The notes under the pieces: model-generated
Told to the model about the DNA's origin: nothing
Database searches by the model: none
What the model saw: only the letters and a program-made list of their open reading frames with translations
DNA from: CAWDNM01 sp964521195
Lineage (GTDB): Bacteria > Actinomycetota > Coriobacteriia > Anaerosomatales > JAAXUF01
Reading direction: 5' to 3'
Assembly: GCA_964521195.1 (NCBI GenBank)
Contig: CAZFRE010000002.1
Span: forward strand, 434,001-498,000
DNA: 64,000 nucleotides
Part shown: positions 44,049 to 52,578 of the stretch, one piece after another
Position numbering within the stretch: position 1 is the first letter of the stretch
Layout: each line of letters starts with the position of its first letter
Made by a program: the position numbers and the translations under genes

Positions 44049-44585
44049 GTGTCACGTATCGGCAAGCAGCCCATCCCGGTCCCGTCCGGGGTAGACGTCA
44101 AGATCGATGGCTCGACCGTCACGGTCAAGGGGCCCAAGGGTGAACTCACTCAGACGTTCACCGACATCATCAGCATCACCCTCGAGGACGGCGTCATCAA
44201 CGTCACGCGTCCGGACGAGTCGCGCACCGCGCGCTCGCTGCACGGTCTGACCCGCACGCTCGTCGCCAACATGGTGACGGGTGTCTCGGAGGGCTACGCG
44301 AAGAACCTCGAGATCGTCGGCGTCGGCTATCGTGCTGCGATGAAGGGCAAGGACATCGAGCTTCAGCTCGGGTTCAGCCACCCTGTCCTCGTGGTCGCCG
44401 AGCCGGGCATCGAGTTCGAGGTGCCCGCGCCGACCAAGATCACCGTTCGCGGCATCGACAAGCAGCGCGTCGGCCAGGTTGCCGCTGACATTCGCAAGTG
44501 GCGCAAGCCCGAGCCGTACAAGGGCAAGGGCGTGCGGTACGAGGGCGAGAAGGTCCGCCGCAAGCTCGGCAAGGCCGCCAAGTAG
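44049..44585 (+). CDS. rplF: 50S ribosomal protein L6
   Basis: Two-domain protein near the factor-binding site, 178 residues, with SRIGKQPIPVPSGVDVKI, the domain 1 VTVKGPKGEL motif, and the C-terminal RKPEPYKGKGVRYEGEKVRRKLGKAAK. It starts at GTG 44049 after AAAGGAGCGAG. Ordinary member of the spc operon. Confidence 0.97.
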   Translation: MSRIGKQPIPVPSGVDVKIDGSTVTVKGPKGELTQTFTDIISITLEDGVINVTRPDESRTARSLHGLTRTLVANMVTGVSEGYAKNLEIVGVGYRAAMKGKDIELQLGFSHPVLVVAEPGIEFEVPAPTKITVRGIDKQRVGQVAADIRKWRKPEPYKGKGVRYEGEKVRRKLGKAAK

Positions 44586-44636
44586 CGAAGGTGATCCGGC
44601 CCGTCGGCCGGTACGATCGAGGAGAGTAGTGAGCAC

Positions 44637-45005
44637 ATGGATAAGCTGAAGGCGAAGCAGGCGGGGCTCGAGCGCCGGCAGCGCAGGGTTCGCGGCAAGA
44701 TCAGCGGTACCGCAGAGCGTCCGCGCCTGCGCGTGACCCGCACGAACGGTCACATCTACGCCCAGGTCATCGACGACGTCGCAGGTGTCACGCTGGCATC
44801 GGCGTCGACCGTCGAGCCTGAGCTGAGCAAGGATCTGAAGAACGGTGCAAACATCGACGCCGCACGTGCGGTGGGCGAGGCTGTCGGCGCACGCGCGAAG
44901 GCTGCGGGTGTCACGACGGTCATCTTCGACCGTGGCGGCCGCATCTATCACGGCCGTGTGAAGGCTCTGGCGGACGGCGCTCGTAGCGCCGGCCTCGAGT
45001 TCTAG
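44637..45005 (+). CDS. rplR: 50S ribosomal protein L18
   Basis: 5S rRNA-binding protein, 122 residues, with a basic N-terminal tail (RRQRRVRGKISGTAERPRL), the RTNGHIYAQVIDD segment and the C-terminal FDRGGRIYHGRVKALADGARSAGLEF. GGAGAG lies upstream of the ATG. rpsE follows 11 bases after its stop. Confidence 0.97.
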   Translation: MDKLKAKQAGLERRQRRVRGKISGTAERPRLRVTRTNGHIYAQVIDDVAGVTLASASTVEPELSKDLKNGANIDAARAVGEAVGARAKAAGVTTVIFDRGGRIYHGRVKALADGARSAGLEF

Positions 45006-45016
45006 GGAGGATGAGC

Positions 45017-45529
45017 ATGGCCCGCAGGGAAGCCCCTGTCTCCGAGCTTCAGGAGAAAGTCGTATACATCAACCGTGTGTCGAAGGTCGTCAAGGGTGGT
45101 CGCCGCTTCGCGCTGACCGCACTGGTGGTCGTCGGCGACGGCGCCGGCAATGTCGGCGTCGGCATGGGCAAGTCGCAGGAAGTCCCGCTTGCCATCAAGA
45201 AGGGCATCGAGGACGCCAAGAAGAACATGTTCAAGCTGCCGCTGACCAAGCACAACACCATCCCGCACGAGATCATCGGCGAGTATGGTGCGGGTCGCGT
45301 GCTCCTCAAGCCGGCCGCGCCGGGTACCGGGATCATCGCAGGCGGTCCCGTGCGCGCGCTGCTCGAGCTCGCCGGCATCACCGACGTGCTCAGCAAGTCG
45401 CTCGGCAGTGACAACGCGCTGAACATGGTCAAGGCTGCCGCCCAGGGTCTCCAGAGCCTGGCGAGCCCGCAGGACATCTCTCGTCGTCGCGGCATGTCCG
45501 TGGCGCAGATCTACGGGTGGGAGGAGTAG
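45017..45529 (+). CDS. rpsE: 30S ribosomal protein S5
   Basis: Shapes the mRNA entry site and affects decoding accuracy. 170 residues, with a double-stranded-RNA-binding-like domain (VYINRVSKVVKGGRRF) and the NVGVGMGKSQEVPLAIKKG and AAPGTGIIAGG motifs. The start is set by the ribosome site: GGGAGG ends at 45010, abutting ATG 45011, so ATG 45017 with six bases of spacing is more likely. Confidence 0.96.
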   Translation: MARREAPVSELQEKVVYINRVSKVVKGGRRFALTALVVVGDGAGNVGVGMGKSQEVPLAIKKGIEDAKKNMFKLPLTKHNTIPHEIIGEYGAGRVLLKPAAPGTGIIAGGPVRALLELAGITDVLSKSLGSDNALNMVKAAAQGLQSLASPQDISRRRGMSVAQIYGWEE

Positions 45530-45533
45530 CCAG

Positions 45534-45731
45534 ATGGCAAAGAAAACCGCCGAGAAGACGCTCAGGATCACGCAGATCAAGAGCGGCATCGGCTTCCCGG
45601 CCGACCAGAAGGCCACGGTTCGCGCCCTCGGCCTCAAGCGGATCAACCACTCGGTCGAGCAGAAGGACAACCCCGTGATTCGCGGGATGGTCTTCAAGGT
45701 CAAGCACCTCGTCAAGGTCGAGGAGCTCTAG
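45534..45731 (+). CDS. rpmD: 50S ribosomal protein L30
   Basis: Small large-subunit protein, 65 residues, with LRITQIKSGIGFPADQKATVRALGLKR-type core split here as ITQIKSGIG and TVRALGLKRIN, ending in VFKVKHLVKVEEL. It begins four bases after rpsE. A 158-base gap follows with a GC hairpin (45754-45777) and no gene. Confidence 0.96.
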   Translation: MAKKTAEKTLRITQIKSGIGFPADQKATVRALGLKRINHSVEQKDNPVIRGMVFKVKHLVKVEEL

Positions 45732-45889
45732 CCTCAAGAATCCAGCTCCACGAGGGCCCGGCCATAGTGCCGGGCCTCGGGCGTCTGATACGATGCCGAA
45801 CTGATGCAGTCAGCCGGCGGCGAGCGGCCGGCAGCGCCTCGGGCGATACGCGCCCAGAGCGTGAAGCGAACGAAAGGACGTACGGAACC

Positions 45890-46339
45890 ATGCAGATCCA
45901 CGACCTGTTCCCGGCGCCGGGCTCCCGCAAGGAGCGCAAGCGCGTCGGCCGCGGCAACGGCAGCGGCCACGGCTCCACCGCCGGTCGCGGCGACAAGGGC
46001 CAGAACTCCCGCGCGGGCGGCACGAAGGGTGCCGGCTTCGAGGGTGGCCAGACGCCGCTCGCGATGCGACTCCCCAAGCTCCCGGGCTTCAAGAACCGCA
46101 ACCGTGTCGAGTACGACGTCGTCAATGTCTCTCGTCTCGACGAGATCTTCGCCGACGGTGACGTCGTCGATGCCGAGACCCTGACCGCCAAGGGCGTCAT
46201 CAAGTCGCCTGCGGCCTCGGTCAAGGTGCTCGGCGACGGTGAGATCACCAAGAAGCTCACCGTCAGGGTCGACAAGGTCTCCGCTCCCGCGAGGCAGAAG
46301 ATCGAGGCAGCAGGAGGGACGGTCGAGACGTCGTGCTAA
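45890..46339 (+). CDS. rplO: 50S ribosomal protein L15
   Basis: Late-assembly protein of the large subunit, 149 residues, with the glycine- and arginine-rich N-terminal tail (KRVGRGNGSGHGSTAGRGDKGQNSR is one unbroken motif region, 18-42) that penetrates rRNA, followed by the globular domain. ATG 45890 gives the family start MQIHDLFPAPGSRKERKR. The end overlaps the GTG start of secY by seven bases, a sign of translational coupling. Confidence 0.95.
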   Translation: MQIHDLFPAPGSRKERKRVGRGNGSGHGSTAGRGDKGQNSRAGGTKGAGFEGGQTPLAMRLPKLPGFKNRNRVEYDVVNVSRLDEIFADGDVVDAETLTAKGVIKSPAASVKVLGDGEITKKLTVRVDKVSAPARQKIEAAGGTVETSC

Positions 46340-47598
46340 CCGCGATCTCAAACGCGTTCCGGATTCCGGAGCTTCGCAAGAAGCTCCTCTTCACGCTGGG
46401 CATGATCGCCCTGTACCGCCTCGGCGCCTACATCCCGGTCCCGGGAGTTGACGTGAAGGCCGTGCAGGCGCTCGTGAGCGGCAATGCTGCGCTGGGTCTG
46501 CTCGGGCTGTTCTCGGGTGGCGCGCTCGAGCAGTTCGCCGTGTTCTCGCTGGGCATCATGCCCTACATCACGTCGTCGATCATCATGCAGCTGCTGCAGG
46601 GAGTCATCCCGCAGGTTGAGGCGTGGGCGAAAGAGGGCGAGTCGGGCCAGCGGAAGATCACGCAGATCACCCGGTACATGACGCTCGGTATCGCGCTGCT
46701 GCAGTCGATCGCGATGCTCGGCGTGTTCCGTCAGGCGATCTCGACCCCGACCGGGCCTGGTGCGCCGCCGACCATCTTCACCAACATCGTCATCGTGGTG
46801 ACGCTCATCGCGGGTACCGCCTTCATCATGTGGATGGGTGAGCTCATCACCCAGCGCGGTATCGGCAACGGCATGTCGCTGCTCATCTTCGCGAGCATCG
46901 TGGCGCGCTTCCCGGCTGCGATCGTGCAGTCCTTCACGTTTGCCAACGGGTTCCTGACCATCGCACTGCTTGCGATGACGGTCTTCATCGTCGCGGCGAT
47001 CGTGACCATGGAGCGCGCGCAGCGTCGGATTCCCGTTCAGTACGCCAAGCGCGTGGTCGGGCGTCGCGTGTACGGAGGTTCGGGCACGTACATCCCGCTG
47101 AAGATCAACGGTGCGAACGTCGTTCCGATCATCTTCGCGTCGGCGCTGCTGTACTTCCCGTCGCAGATCGCCACTCTGACGGGCATCACCTGGCTCCAGC
47201 AGGTGGGGAACGCCATCGCCCGTGGCCCGCTGAACTGGATTCTCGAGTTCGGGCTGATCGTGTTCTTCACATACTTCTACACCGCGCTCGTCTTCAATCC
47301 GATGGACCTGTCGGACAACCTGCGCAAGAACGGCGGGTTCATTCCGGGCGTCCGTCCGGGCTCTGCGACCACGCGCTACATCGAGAACGTGCTCAACCGG
47401 ATCACCCTGCCGGGCGCGCTCTTCCTCGGTGTCATCGCAGTCGTTCCGAGCATGGTGTTCTACACCACCAACGATCCGCTGGTATCCGCGTTCGGTGGTA
47501 CCTCGATCCTCATCATGGTCGGCGTGGCGCTTGAGACCATGACTCAGCTCGAAAGCCAGCTGAAGATGCGTCACTACGACGGCTTCTTCAAGGTCTAG
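46333..47598 (+). CDS. secY: Preprotein translocase subunit SecY
   Basis: Protein-conducting channel of the Sec system, 421 residues, with ten predicted membrane helices. The N terminus (LRKKLLFTLGMIALYRLGAYIPVPG-like, divided here by FRIPELRKK and ALYRLGAYIPVPG), the plug helix region, and the cytosolic loop with AKRVVGRRVYGG that contacts ribosome or SecA are visible. It begins at GTG 46333 inside the end of rplO. adk and map follow, the usual order for peptide processing and nucleotide supply. Confidence 0.97.
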   Translation: MLTAISNAFRIPELRKKLLFTLGMIALYRLGAYIPVPGVDVKAVQALVSGNAALGLLGLFSGGALEQFAVFSLGIMPYITSSIIMQLLQGVIPQVEAWAKEGESGQRKITQITRYMTLGIALLQSIAMLGVFRQAISTPTGPGAPPTIFTNIVIVVTLIAGTAFIMWMGELITQRGIGNGMSLLIFASIVARFPAAIVQSFTFANGFLTIALLAMTVFIVAAIVTMERAQRRIPVQYAKRVVGRRVYGGSGTYIPLKINGANVVPIIFASALLYFPSQIATLTGITWLQQVGNAIARGPLNWILEFGLIVFFTYFYTALVFNPMDLSDNLRKNGGFIPGVRPGSATTRYIENVLNRITLPGALFLGVIAVVPSMVFYTTNDPLVSAFGGTSILIMVGVALETMTQLESQLKMRHYDGFFKV

Positions 47599-47631
47599 CC
47601 GTCGACCGGGATCGCGCGGGAAGGGACTGGC

Positions 47632-48288
47632 ATGAACATCGTCTTGTTGGGAGCGGCCGGTGCCGGTAAGGGCACTCAGGCGGCGAAGCTGATCGAGTCG
47701 TACGCGATGACGCATATCTCGACCGGTGACATCTTCCGCAAGAACGTTGCCGAAGGCACACCGCTCGGCATCGAGGCGAAGCGCTACATGGACGAGGGCC
47801 AACTCGTGCCCGACTCCGTTGTGATCGCCATGGTGAAGGACCGTCTGTCGCAGCCTGACTGCGAGAGCGGATTCATGCTGGACGGCTTTCCGCGCACATT
47901 GCCGCAGGCCGAGGCGCTCGACGGTGCACTTGCCGAGATGGGCATGAAGCTCGATGCGGTCGTCTCGATCGAGGTACCGCGCGACGTGCTCATGGGTCGT
48001 CTGACGTCTCGTCGCCAGTGCCGCAGCTGCGGGCGTATCTACAACGTGCTCGGGGAGATGCCGGCGGTCGATGGCGCGTGCGATACGTGCGGTGGCGAGG
48101 TCTACCAGCGTGACGATGACACCGTCGAGGCGGCCACCAAGCGTCTCAACGACTACGACGCCATCACGTCGCAGCTCGTCCCGTACTACTCGGAACAGGG
48201 TCTGTTGCAGACGATCGACGGCAATCGCGATATCGATGCCGTGTTCGCCGACATCACGGCCGCGCTGGAGGGTCAGTCGGCATCGTGA
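47632..48288 (+). CDS. adk: Adenylate kinase
   Basis: Interconverts ATP plus AMP and two ADP. The 218-residue product has the P loop LLGAAGAGKGTQA (4-16), the AMP-binding HISTGDIFR and DGFPRT motifs, and a long LID domain with four cysteines (CRSCG and CDTCG), the zinc-stabilised type of Gram-positive bacteria. The stop codon overlaps the GTG start of map by four bases. Confidence 0.98.
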   Translation: MNIVLLGAAGAGKGTQAAKLIESYAMTHISTGDIFRKNVAEGTPLGIEAKRYMDEGQLVPDSVVIAMVKDRLSQPDCESGFMLDGFPRTLPQAEALDGALAEMGMKLDAVVSIEVPRDVLMGRLTSRRQCRSCGRIYNVLGEMPAVDGACDTCGGEVYQRDDDTVEAATKRLNDYDAITSQLVPYYSEQGLLQTIDGNRDIDAVFADITAALEGQSAS

Positions 48289-49034
48289 TCGTGCGCAAGT
48301 CTGCAGCCGAGATCGAACTCATGCGAGAGGCCGGGCGTGTCAGCGCCCGGGCTCTCCGTCTTGTTGGGGAAGCTGTGCGGCCGGGCATCACGACCGAGGA
48401 ACTCGACGCGCTCGCTGAATCGGTGATTCGCGACGCGGGCGGGGTTCCCGCGTTCAAGGGCTACCACGGTTTCCCGAAGACCTTGTGCACATCCGTCAAC
48501 GAGCAGGTGGTCCACGGCATCCCGTCTGATCGAGTCACGCTTGTCGAAGGCGACGTGGTGTCGGTGGATGTGGGAGCGATCGTGGAGGGCTACTACGGCG
48601 ACAACGCTGCGACCTTCGCTGTGGGGGCGATCTCTGAGGGTGCTCGTCGGCTGCTCGACGCGACCGCGGCGTCGCTTGACGCCGGAATCGCGCAGTGCGT
48701 CGCGGGAAAGCGGCTGTTCGATATCGGCCATGCCGTTCAAAGCGTTGCCGAGGGTGGCGGCTTCTCCGTGGTGCGAGAGTACGTCGGGCACGGAATCGGG
48801 CGGAACATGCACGAGGACCCGAACGTCCCAAACTACGGCCAGGCGGGAAAAGGGCCCAAGTTGGAGGTGGGGATGGTTCTCGCGATCGAACCCATGGTCA
48901 ACCTCGGGGATGCCGCGGTCGAGTCTCTGCCGGACGGGTGGACGGTCGTCACGCAAGACGGCTCGCTCTCGGCGCATTTCGAGCATACGGTTGCGATCAC
49001 TGCCGCCGGCCCACTCGTGCTGACGGCGGAGTGA
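48285..49034 (+). CDS. map: Methionine aminopeptidase, type I
   Basis: Removes the initiator methionine from nascent proteins. 249 residues with the pita-bread fold and five metal ligands: Asp in VDVGAIVEGYYGDNAATF (two Asp), His in VGHGIGRNMHEDP, Glu in LAIEPMV and Glu near the C terminus (SAHFEHTVAIT). GTG 48285 overlaps the adk stop; the second GTG at 48291 is a less likely start. It has no N-terminal zinc finger or linker extension. Confidence 0.97.
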   Translation: MIVRKSAAEIELMREAGRVSARALRLVGEAVRPGITTEELDALAESVIRDAGGVPAFKGYHGFPKTLCTSVNEQVVHGIPSDRVTLVEGDVVSVDVGAIVEGYYGDNAATFAVGAISEGARRLLDATAASLDAGIAQCVAGKRLFDIGHAVQSVAEGGGFSVVREYVGHGIGRNMHEDPNVPNYGQAGKGPKLEVGMVLAIEPMVNLGDAAVESLPDGWTVVTQDGSLSAHFEHTVAITAAGPLVLTAE

Positions 49035-49135
49035 GTCGGGGTCGGCCTGGGTCGAAAGGTTTCTCTGGACTGAACGGTACGAACTAAGCTATCATTACCG
49101 CTTGCGTGTTCGCCCCCTGTGAGGAGCAGCTCTTA

Positions 49136-49357
49136 GTGGCAAAGCGTGACGATGCAATAGAACTCGAGGGTACCGTGGTCGAGCCCCTGCCCAACGCGAT
49201 GTTTCGCGTCGAGTTGGAGAACGGCCACAAGGTACTTGCTCACATCTCAGGCAAGATGCGCATGCACTACATCCGCATCCTGCCGGGTGACAAGGTCGTC
49301 GTTGAGTTGTCGCCCTACGACCTCACGCGCGGCCGGATCACCTACCGCTACAAGTAA
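49136..49357 (+). CDS. infA: Translation initiation factor IF-1
   Basis: Binds the A site of the small subunit during initiation. The 73-residue OB-fold protein shows the classic AKRDDAIELEGTV start, LPNAMFRVELENGHKVLAHISGKMR-type core divided as PNAMFRVELENG and LAHISGKMR, and the C-terminal DLTRGRITYRYK. GTG 49136 with GAGGAG nine bases upstream is preferred over the upstream in-frame codons. A -10-like TATCAT lies at 49090-49095, but no good -35 was found. Confidence 0.96.
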   Translation: MAKRDDAIELEGTVVEPLPNAMFRVELENGHKVLAHISGKMRMHYIRILPGDKVVVELSPYDLTRGRITYRYK

Positions 49358-49460
49358 GGCACGACCTGCTCGGAAGAGCAGTGGACACTCCCGGAGCCGT
49401 GTGCCCGGGGTACGCGTACGACTGACAAATGTCGCCTGCGGCTGGGCGTGCAGATACACA

Positions 49461-49490
49461 GTCAATCACGGACTTTAGGCCGTGATTGAC
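49461..49490. repeat. Perfect 11-base inverted repeat upstream of rpmJ
   Basis: GTCAATCACGG (49461-49471) and CCGTGATTGAC (49480-49490) with an eight-base loop. It sits in the 207-base infA-rpmJ gap, about 75 bases before rpmJ. No T run follows, so it looks more like an operator or RNA hairpin than a terminator. A smaller hairpin, CTGCTC/GAGCAG (49366-49381), lies just after infA. Confidence 0.5.
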
Positions 49491-49564
49491 GAGGCGGTTC
49501 GGGCAGACGTGCTGCGCACGCAGCTCGATCCCCTGAAGACAAGCAGTACCGAAAGAGGAGAACG

Positions 49565-49678
49565 ATGAAGGTACGTCCTTCGGTCAAGAGAATGTGCGAC
49601 AAGTGCAAGGTCATCCGGCGCCACGGCCGGGTCCTCGTCATCTGCGAGAACCCGCGCCACAAGCAGCGCCAGGGCTAG
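49565..49678 (+). CDS. rpmJ: 50S ribosomal protein L36
   Basis: The smallest large-subunit protein, 37 residues, zinc-ribbon form: CDKC, then a Cys and His in VICENPRHKQRQG complete the CCCH zinc site. The start MKVRPSVKRMC is canonical, with AAGAGGAGAA upstream. It is too short for routine gene finding, but its place between infA and rpsM is standard. Confidence 0.96.
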   Translation: MKVRPSVKRMCDKCKVIRRHGRVLVICENPRHKQRQG

Positions 49679-49690
49679 GAGGGAGCACGC

Positions 49691-50065
49691 GTGGCCCGTA
49701 TCGCAGGTGTCGACCTCCCGCGCGAGAAGCGTGTTGAGATCGGCCTGACCTACATCTATGGAATCGGCCTGACTACGAGCAAGCTGATTCTTCGCGAGAC
49801 CGGGATCGGCCCGGACACTCGCGTGCGTGATCTCACGGAAGAAGAGGTCGTACGTCTTCGCGAGTACATCGACCGCAATCTGAAGATCGAGGGTGATCTT
49901 CGCCGCGAGGTTTCGCAGAACATCAAGCGCCTCATGGAGATCGGCTGCTATCGCGGCCTTCGTCACCGCAAGGGCCTTCCGGTCCGCGGTCAGCGCACGC
50001 ACACGAACGCGCGTACTCGCAAGGGTCCGCGTCGCCAGATCGGCGCGAAGAAGAAGGGCAAGTAA
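49691..50065 (+). CDS. rpsM: 30S ribosomal protein S13
   Basis: Head protein that forms bridges B1a and B1b and touches P-site tRNA. 124 residues beginning at GTG 49691 with ARIAGVDLPREKRVEIGLTYIYGIG, a helix-two-turn-helix core and the basic tail (GLRHRKGLPVRGQRTHTNAR). GGAGGGAGC precedes the start by about six bases. Confidence 0.97.
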   Translation: MARIAGVDLPREKRVEIGLTYIYGIGLTTSKLILRETGIGPDTRVRDLTEEEVVRLREYIDRNLKIEGDLRREVSQNIKRLMEIGCYRGLRHRKGLPVRGQRTHTNARTRKGPRRQIGAKKKGK

Positions 50066-50068
50066 GCG

Positions 50069-50470
50069 ATGGTAGCCAAGAAGAAGAATGTACGCACCAG
50101 GCTCAAGCGCAGCGAGCGCAAGAACATCGCTGTCGGCCAGGCGCACATCAAGAGCACGTTCAACAACACGATCGTCAGCATCACCGACCCGTCTGGCAAC
50201 GTGATCTCCTGGCAGTCCGCCGGCACCGTGGGCTTCAAGGGCTCGCGCAAGTCGACGCCGTTCGCCGCCCAGATGGCGGCCGAGGCGGCAGCGAAGATGG
50301 CTCAGGAGCACGGTCTGCGCAAGGTGTCGGTCTTTGTGAAGGGCCCGGGTTCGGGTCGCGAGACTGCGATCCGTTCGCTCCAGGCTGCCGGCCTCGAGAT
50401 CGCCAGCATCCAGGATTGCACCCCTGTCCCTCACAACGGCTGCCGTCCGCGCAAGCGCCGTCGCGTGTAA
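50069..50470 (+). CDS. rpsK: 30S ribosomal protein S11
   Basis: Platform protein near the E-site mRNA, 133 residues, with AHIKSTFNNTIVSITDPSGN, GFKGSRKSTPFAAQMAAE, GPGSGRETAIRSLQAAGLE and the C-terminal PHNGCRPRKRRRV. Starts three bases after rpsM. Ordinary member of the alpha operon. Confidence 0.97.
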   Translation: MVAKKKNVRTRLKRSERKNIAVGQAHIKSTFNNTIVSITDPSGNVISWQSAGTVGFKGSRKSTPFAAQMAAEAAAKMAQEHGLRKVSVFVKGPGSGRETAIRSLQAAGLEIASIQDCTPVPHNGCRPRKRRRV

Positions 50471-50489
50471 CTCGGGAGGACTTCTACAC

Positions 50490-51116
50490 ATGGCTCGATA
50501 TACCGGGGCGGACTGTCGTCTGTGCCGCCGTGAAGGCATCAAGCTCTTTCTCAAGGGCGACCGCTGCTACTCCGACAAGTGCGGAGTCGAGAAGCGGCCG
50601 TATCCGCCGGGACAGGCGGGCAAGAAGCGCCCGCGTGACTCGGAGTACCGCGTTCAGCTTCGTGAGAAGCAGCGCACCAAGCGTATCTACGGTCTGCTCG
50701 AGAAGCAGTTCCGTGGCTACTACACCATCGCCAGCCGTCAGACCGGCATCACCGGCGAGAATCTGCTGAGGATTCTCGAGAGCCGGCTGGACAACGTGGT
50801 CTACCGCCTGGGCTTTGCCAAGTCTCGCGATGAGGCTCGCCAGGTCGTGCGCCACGGCCACATCACCGTGAACGGCCGTCGGGTCAACATCCCGTCGTAC
50901 CGTGTCCGTCCGGGCGATGTCGTTGCCGTGGGTGCCAAGGCCAAGGACCTGCTCGTGATCAAGACCTCGCTCATCGCTTCCGAGAAGATCGAGGTTCCGG
51001 GCTGGCTTGAGGTCGACATCGAGAAGCTGCAGGGCAAGATCCTGTCGCTGCCGACGCGCGATCAGATCGACGCGCCGGTTCGCGAGCAGCTGATCGTCGA
51101 GCTCTACTCGAAGTAA
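50490..51116 (+). CDS. rpsD: 30S ribosomal protein S4, zinc-binding form
   Basis: Primary 16S rRNA-binding protein and accuracy factor; repressor of the alpha operon in several bacteria. 208 residues with an N-terminal four-cysteine cluster (CRLC, then CYSDKC), an RNA-binding S4 domain (SRLDNVVYRLGFAKSRDEARQVVRHGHITVNGRRV) summarised at about 96-160. GGGAGGA lies upstream of the ATG. rpoA follows after 28 bases. Confidence 0.96.
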   Translation: MARYTGADCRLCRREGIKLFLKGDRCYSDKCGVEKRPYPPGQAGKKRPRDSEYRVQLREKQRTKRIYGLLEKQFRGYYTIASRQTGITGENLLRILESRLDNVVYRLGFAKSRDEARQVVRHGHITVNGRRVNIPSYRVRPGDVVAVGAKAKDLLVIKTSLIASEKIEVPGWLEVDIEKLQGKILSLPTRDQIDAPVREQLIVELYSK

Positions 51117-51144
51117 CGGACCCGGAAGCCAAGGAGGCTGTTTG

Positions 51145-52083
51145 ATGACAGAGTTCATGAGGCCCCAGGTCACGGTGGACCGCATCGACGATCGTGTCGC
51201 TCGCTATGTGGTCGAGCCGCTTGAGCGCGGCTTCGGCTATACGCTCGGCAACTGCATGCGTCGCGTGCTGCTCTCGTCGCTTCAGGGCGCCGCTGCCACC
51301 TCGATTCGCGTCGAGGGTCAGCAGCACGAGTTCGCCTCGATCGACGGCGTGCGCGAAGACGTGACCGACATCGTGCTCAACGTGAAGGGTCTCGTCTTCC
51401 GTGAGACGGGCGTTGGCGCCGGCGATGCCGTGGCCACGCTTTCCGTCAGCGGGCCTGCGGTTGTGACCGGTGCGGACCTCAAGGTCCCCGCCGAGTTCGA
51501 ACTGGTCAACCCCGAGCGCGTGATCGCCACGCTCAACAAAGGGGCGAAGCTCGAGATGGGCATTCGCGTCGGCGTTGGCCGCGGCTACGTCTCGGCGGAC
51601 CGCAACAAGCGTCCGGAGGATCCGATCGGCGTCATCACCGTCGACTCGCTGTTCTCGCCGGTCACGCGTTGCACGTACGTCGTTGAGAACACTCGTGTCG
51701 GTCAGCGCACCGACTACGACAAGCTCACCCTTGAGGTCGAGACGAACGGTTCGATCGATCCGAGTGACGCCGTTGCGCGCGCCGGCCGGATCATCGACGA
51801 GCACATGATGCTGTTCGTGGACCAGGCATCCACGACGATGTCCGATGAGGGCATCTTCGCGGCGGCGGTTGATGAGGGAGAGAGTGTTCTCGACACCCCG
51901 ATCGAGGAGCTCGACCTTTCGGTCCGCTCGTACAACTGCCTGAAGCGCCAGGGTGTGAACACCATCGGTCAGCTGACCGAGTGCTCTGAGAACGATCTTC
52001 TCAACATCCGGAACTTCGGCGCCAAGTCGATCGAAGAAGTCAAGGACAAGCTCCAGGGCATGGGCCTGGGCCTCAAGCAGTAA
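51145..52083 (+). CDS. rpoA: RNA polymerase subunit alpha
   Basis: Scaffold for core assembly, 312 residues. The N-terminal domain has the dimerisation signature LERGFGYTLGNCMRRVLLSS and the beta-contacting loops; after a linker the C-terminal domain (DLSVRSYNCLKRQGVN, then NIRNFGAKSIEEVKDKL) binds UP-element DNA and activators, retaining Arg, Asn and Cys equivalent to E. coli 265, 268 and 269. ATG 51145 lies seven bases after AAGGAGG; TTG 51142 is less likely. Compare the related domain at the end of RpoC. Confidence 0.98.
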   Translation: MTEFMRPQVTVDRIDDRVARYVVEPLERGFGYTLGNCMRRVLLSSLQGAAATSIRVEGQQHEFASIDGVREDVTDIVLNVKGLVFRETGVGAGDAVATLSVSGPAVVTGADLKVPAEFELVNPERVIATLNKGAKLEMGIRVGVGRGYVSADRNKRPEDPIGVITVDSLFSPVTRCTYVVENTRVGQRTDYDKLTLEVETNGSIDPSDAVARAGRIIDEHMMLFVDQASTTMSDEGIFAAAVDEGESVLDTPIEELDLSVRSYNCLKRQGVNTIGQLTECSENDLLNIRNFGAKSIEEVKDKLQGMGLGLKQ

Positions 52084-52100
52084 CGGGAGACCTGAGAGAC

Positions 52101-52469
52101 ATGAGACACCTGAAGAAGGGTCGCAAGCTCGGCACGGATGCGTCGCACACCAAGGCGATGCTTCGTAGCCTCGCGATCGCGCTCCTTGAGAATGGTCGCA
52201 TCAAGACCACCGAGACTCGCGCGAAGGAACTGCGCAGCTTCGTCGAGCCGATCATCACCCGCGCCAAGGCCGGGGACGTTCACGCTCGCCGCGTCGCGAT
52301 GGCCCAGCTGGGCGACTACAAGTTCCCCAAGAACGACGCCGGCAAGGACCTGTTCGCCGATCTGGGCGAGCGGTTCGAGGGTCGCGATGGTGGCTACACC
52401 CGCATCCTGAAGCTCGGCCCGCGCAAGGGCGACGCTGCCCCCATGGTAATCATGGAGCTCGTCGACTAG
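52101..52469 (+). CDS. rplQ: 50S ribosomal protein L17
   Basis: Tunnel-exit protein, 122 residues, with MRHLKKGRKLGTDASHTKAMLRSLA, the ENGRIKTTETRAKELRSFVEPIIT segment and the C-terminal GGYTRILKLGPRKGDAAPMVIMELV. Last gene of the alpha operon and followed by a strong terminator. Confidence 0.97.
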   Translation: MRHLKKGRKLGTDASHTKAMLRSLAIALLENGRIKTTETRAKELRSFVEPIITRAKAGDVHARRVAMAQLGDYKFPKNDAGKDLFADLGERFEGRDGGYTRILKLGPRKGDAAPMVIMELVD

Positions 52470-52508
52470 ATCGCGAATTCGCGCTACGGCGCGCAAGCTA
52501 TACGATGT

Positions 52509-52534
52509 GAGGGCCTCCTGCGGGAGGCCCTCTT
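52509..52534 (+). terminator. Terminator after rplQ
   Basis: Perfect ten-base stem GAGGGCCTCC (52509-52518) and GGAGGCCCTC (52523-52532), loop TGCG, followed by TTCGTG. It closes the alpha operon 40 bases after the stop. Confidence 0.75.
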
Positions 52535-52578
52535 CGTGTCCGTCCACCGACCGCCCGCCCCGAACCGAAAGGGGGAAC

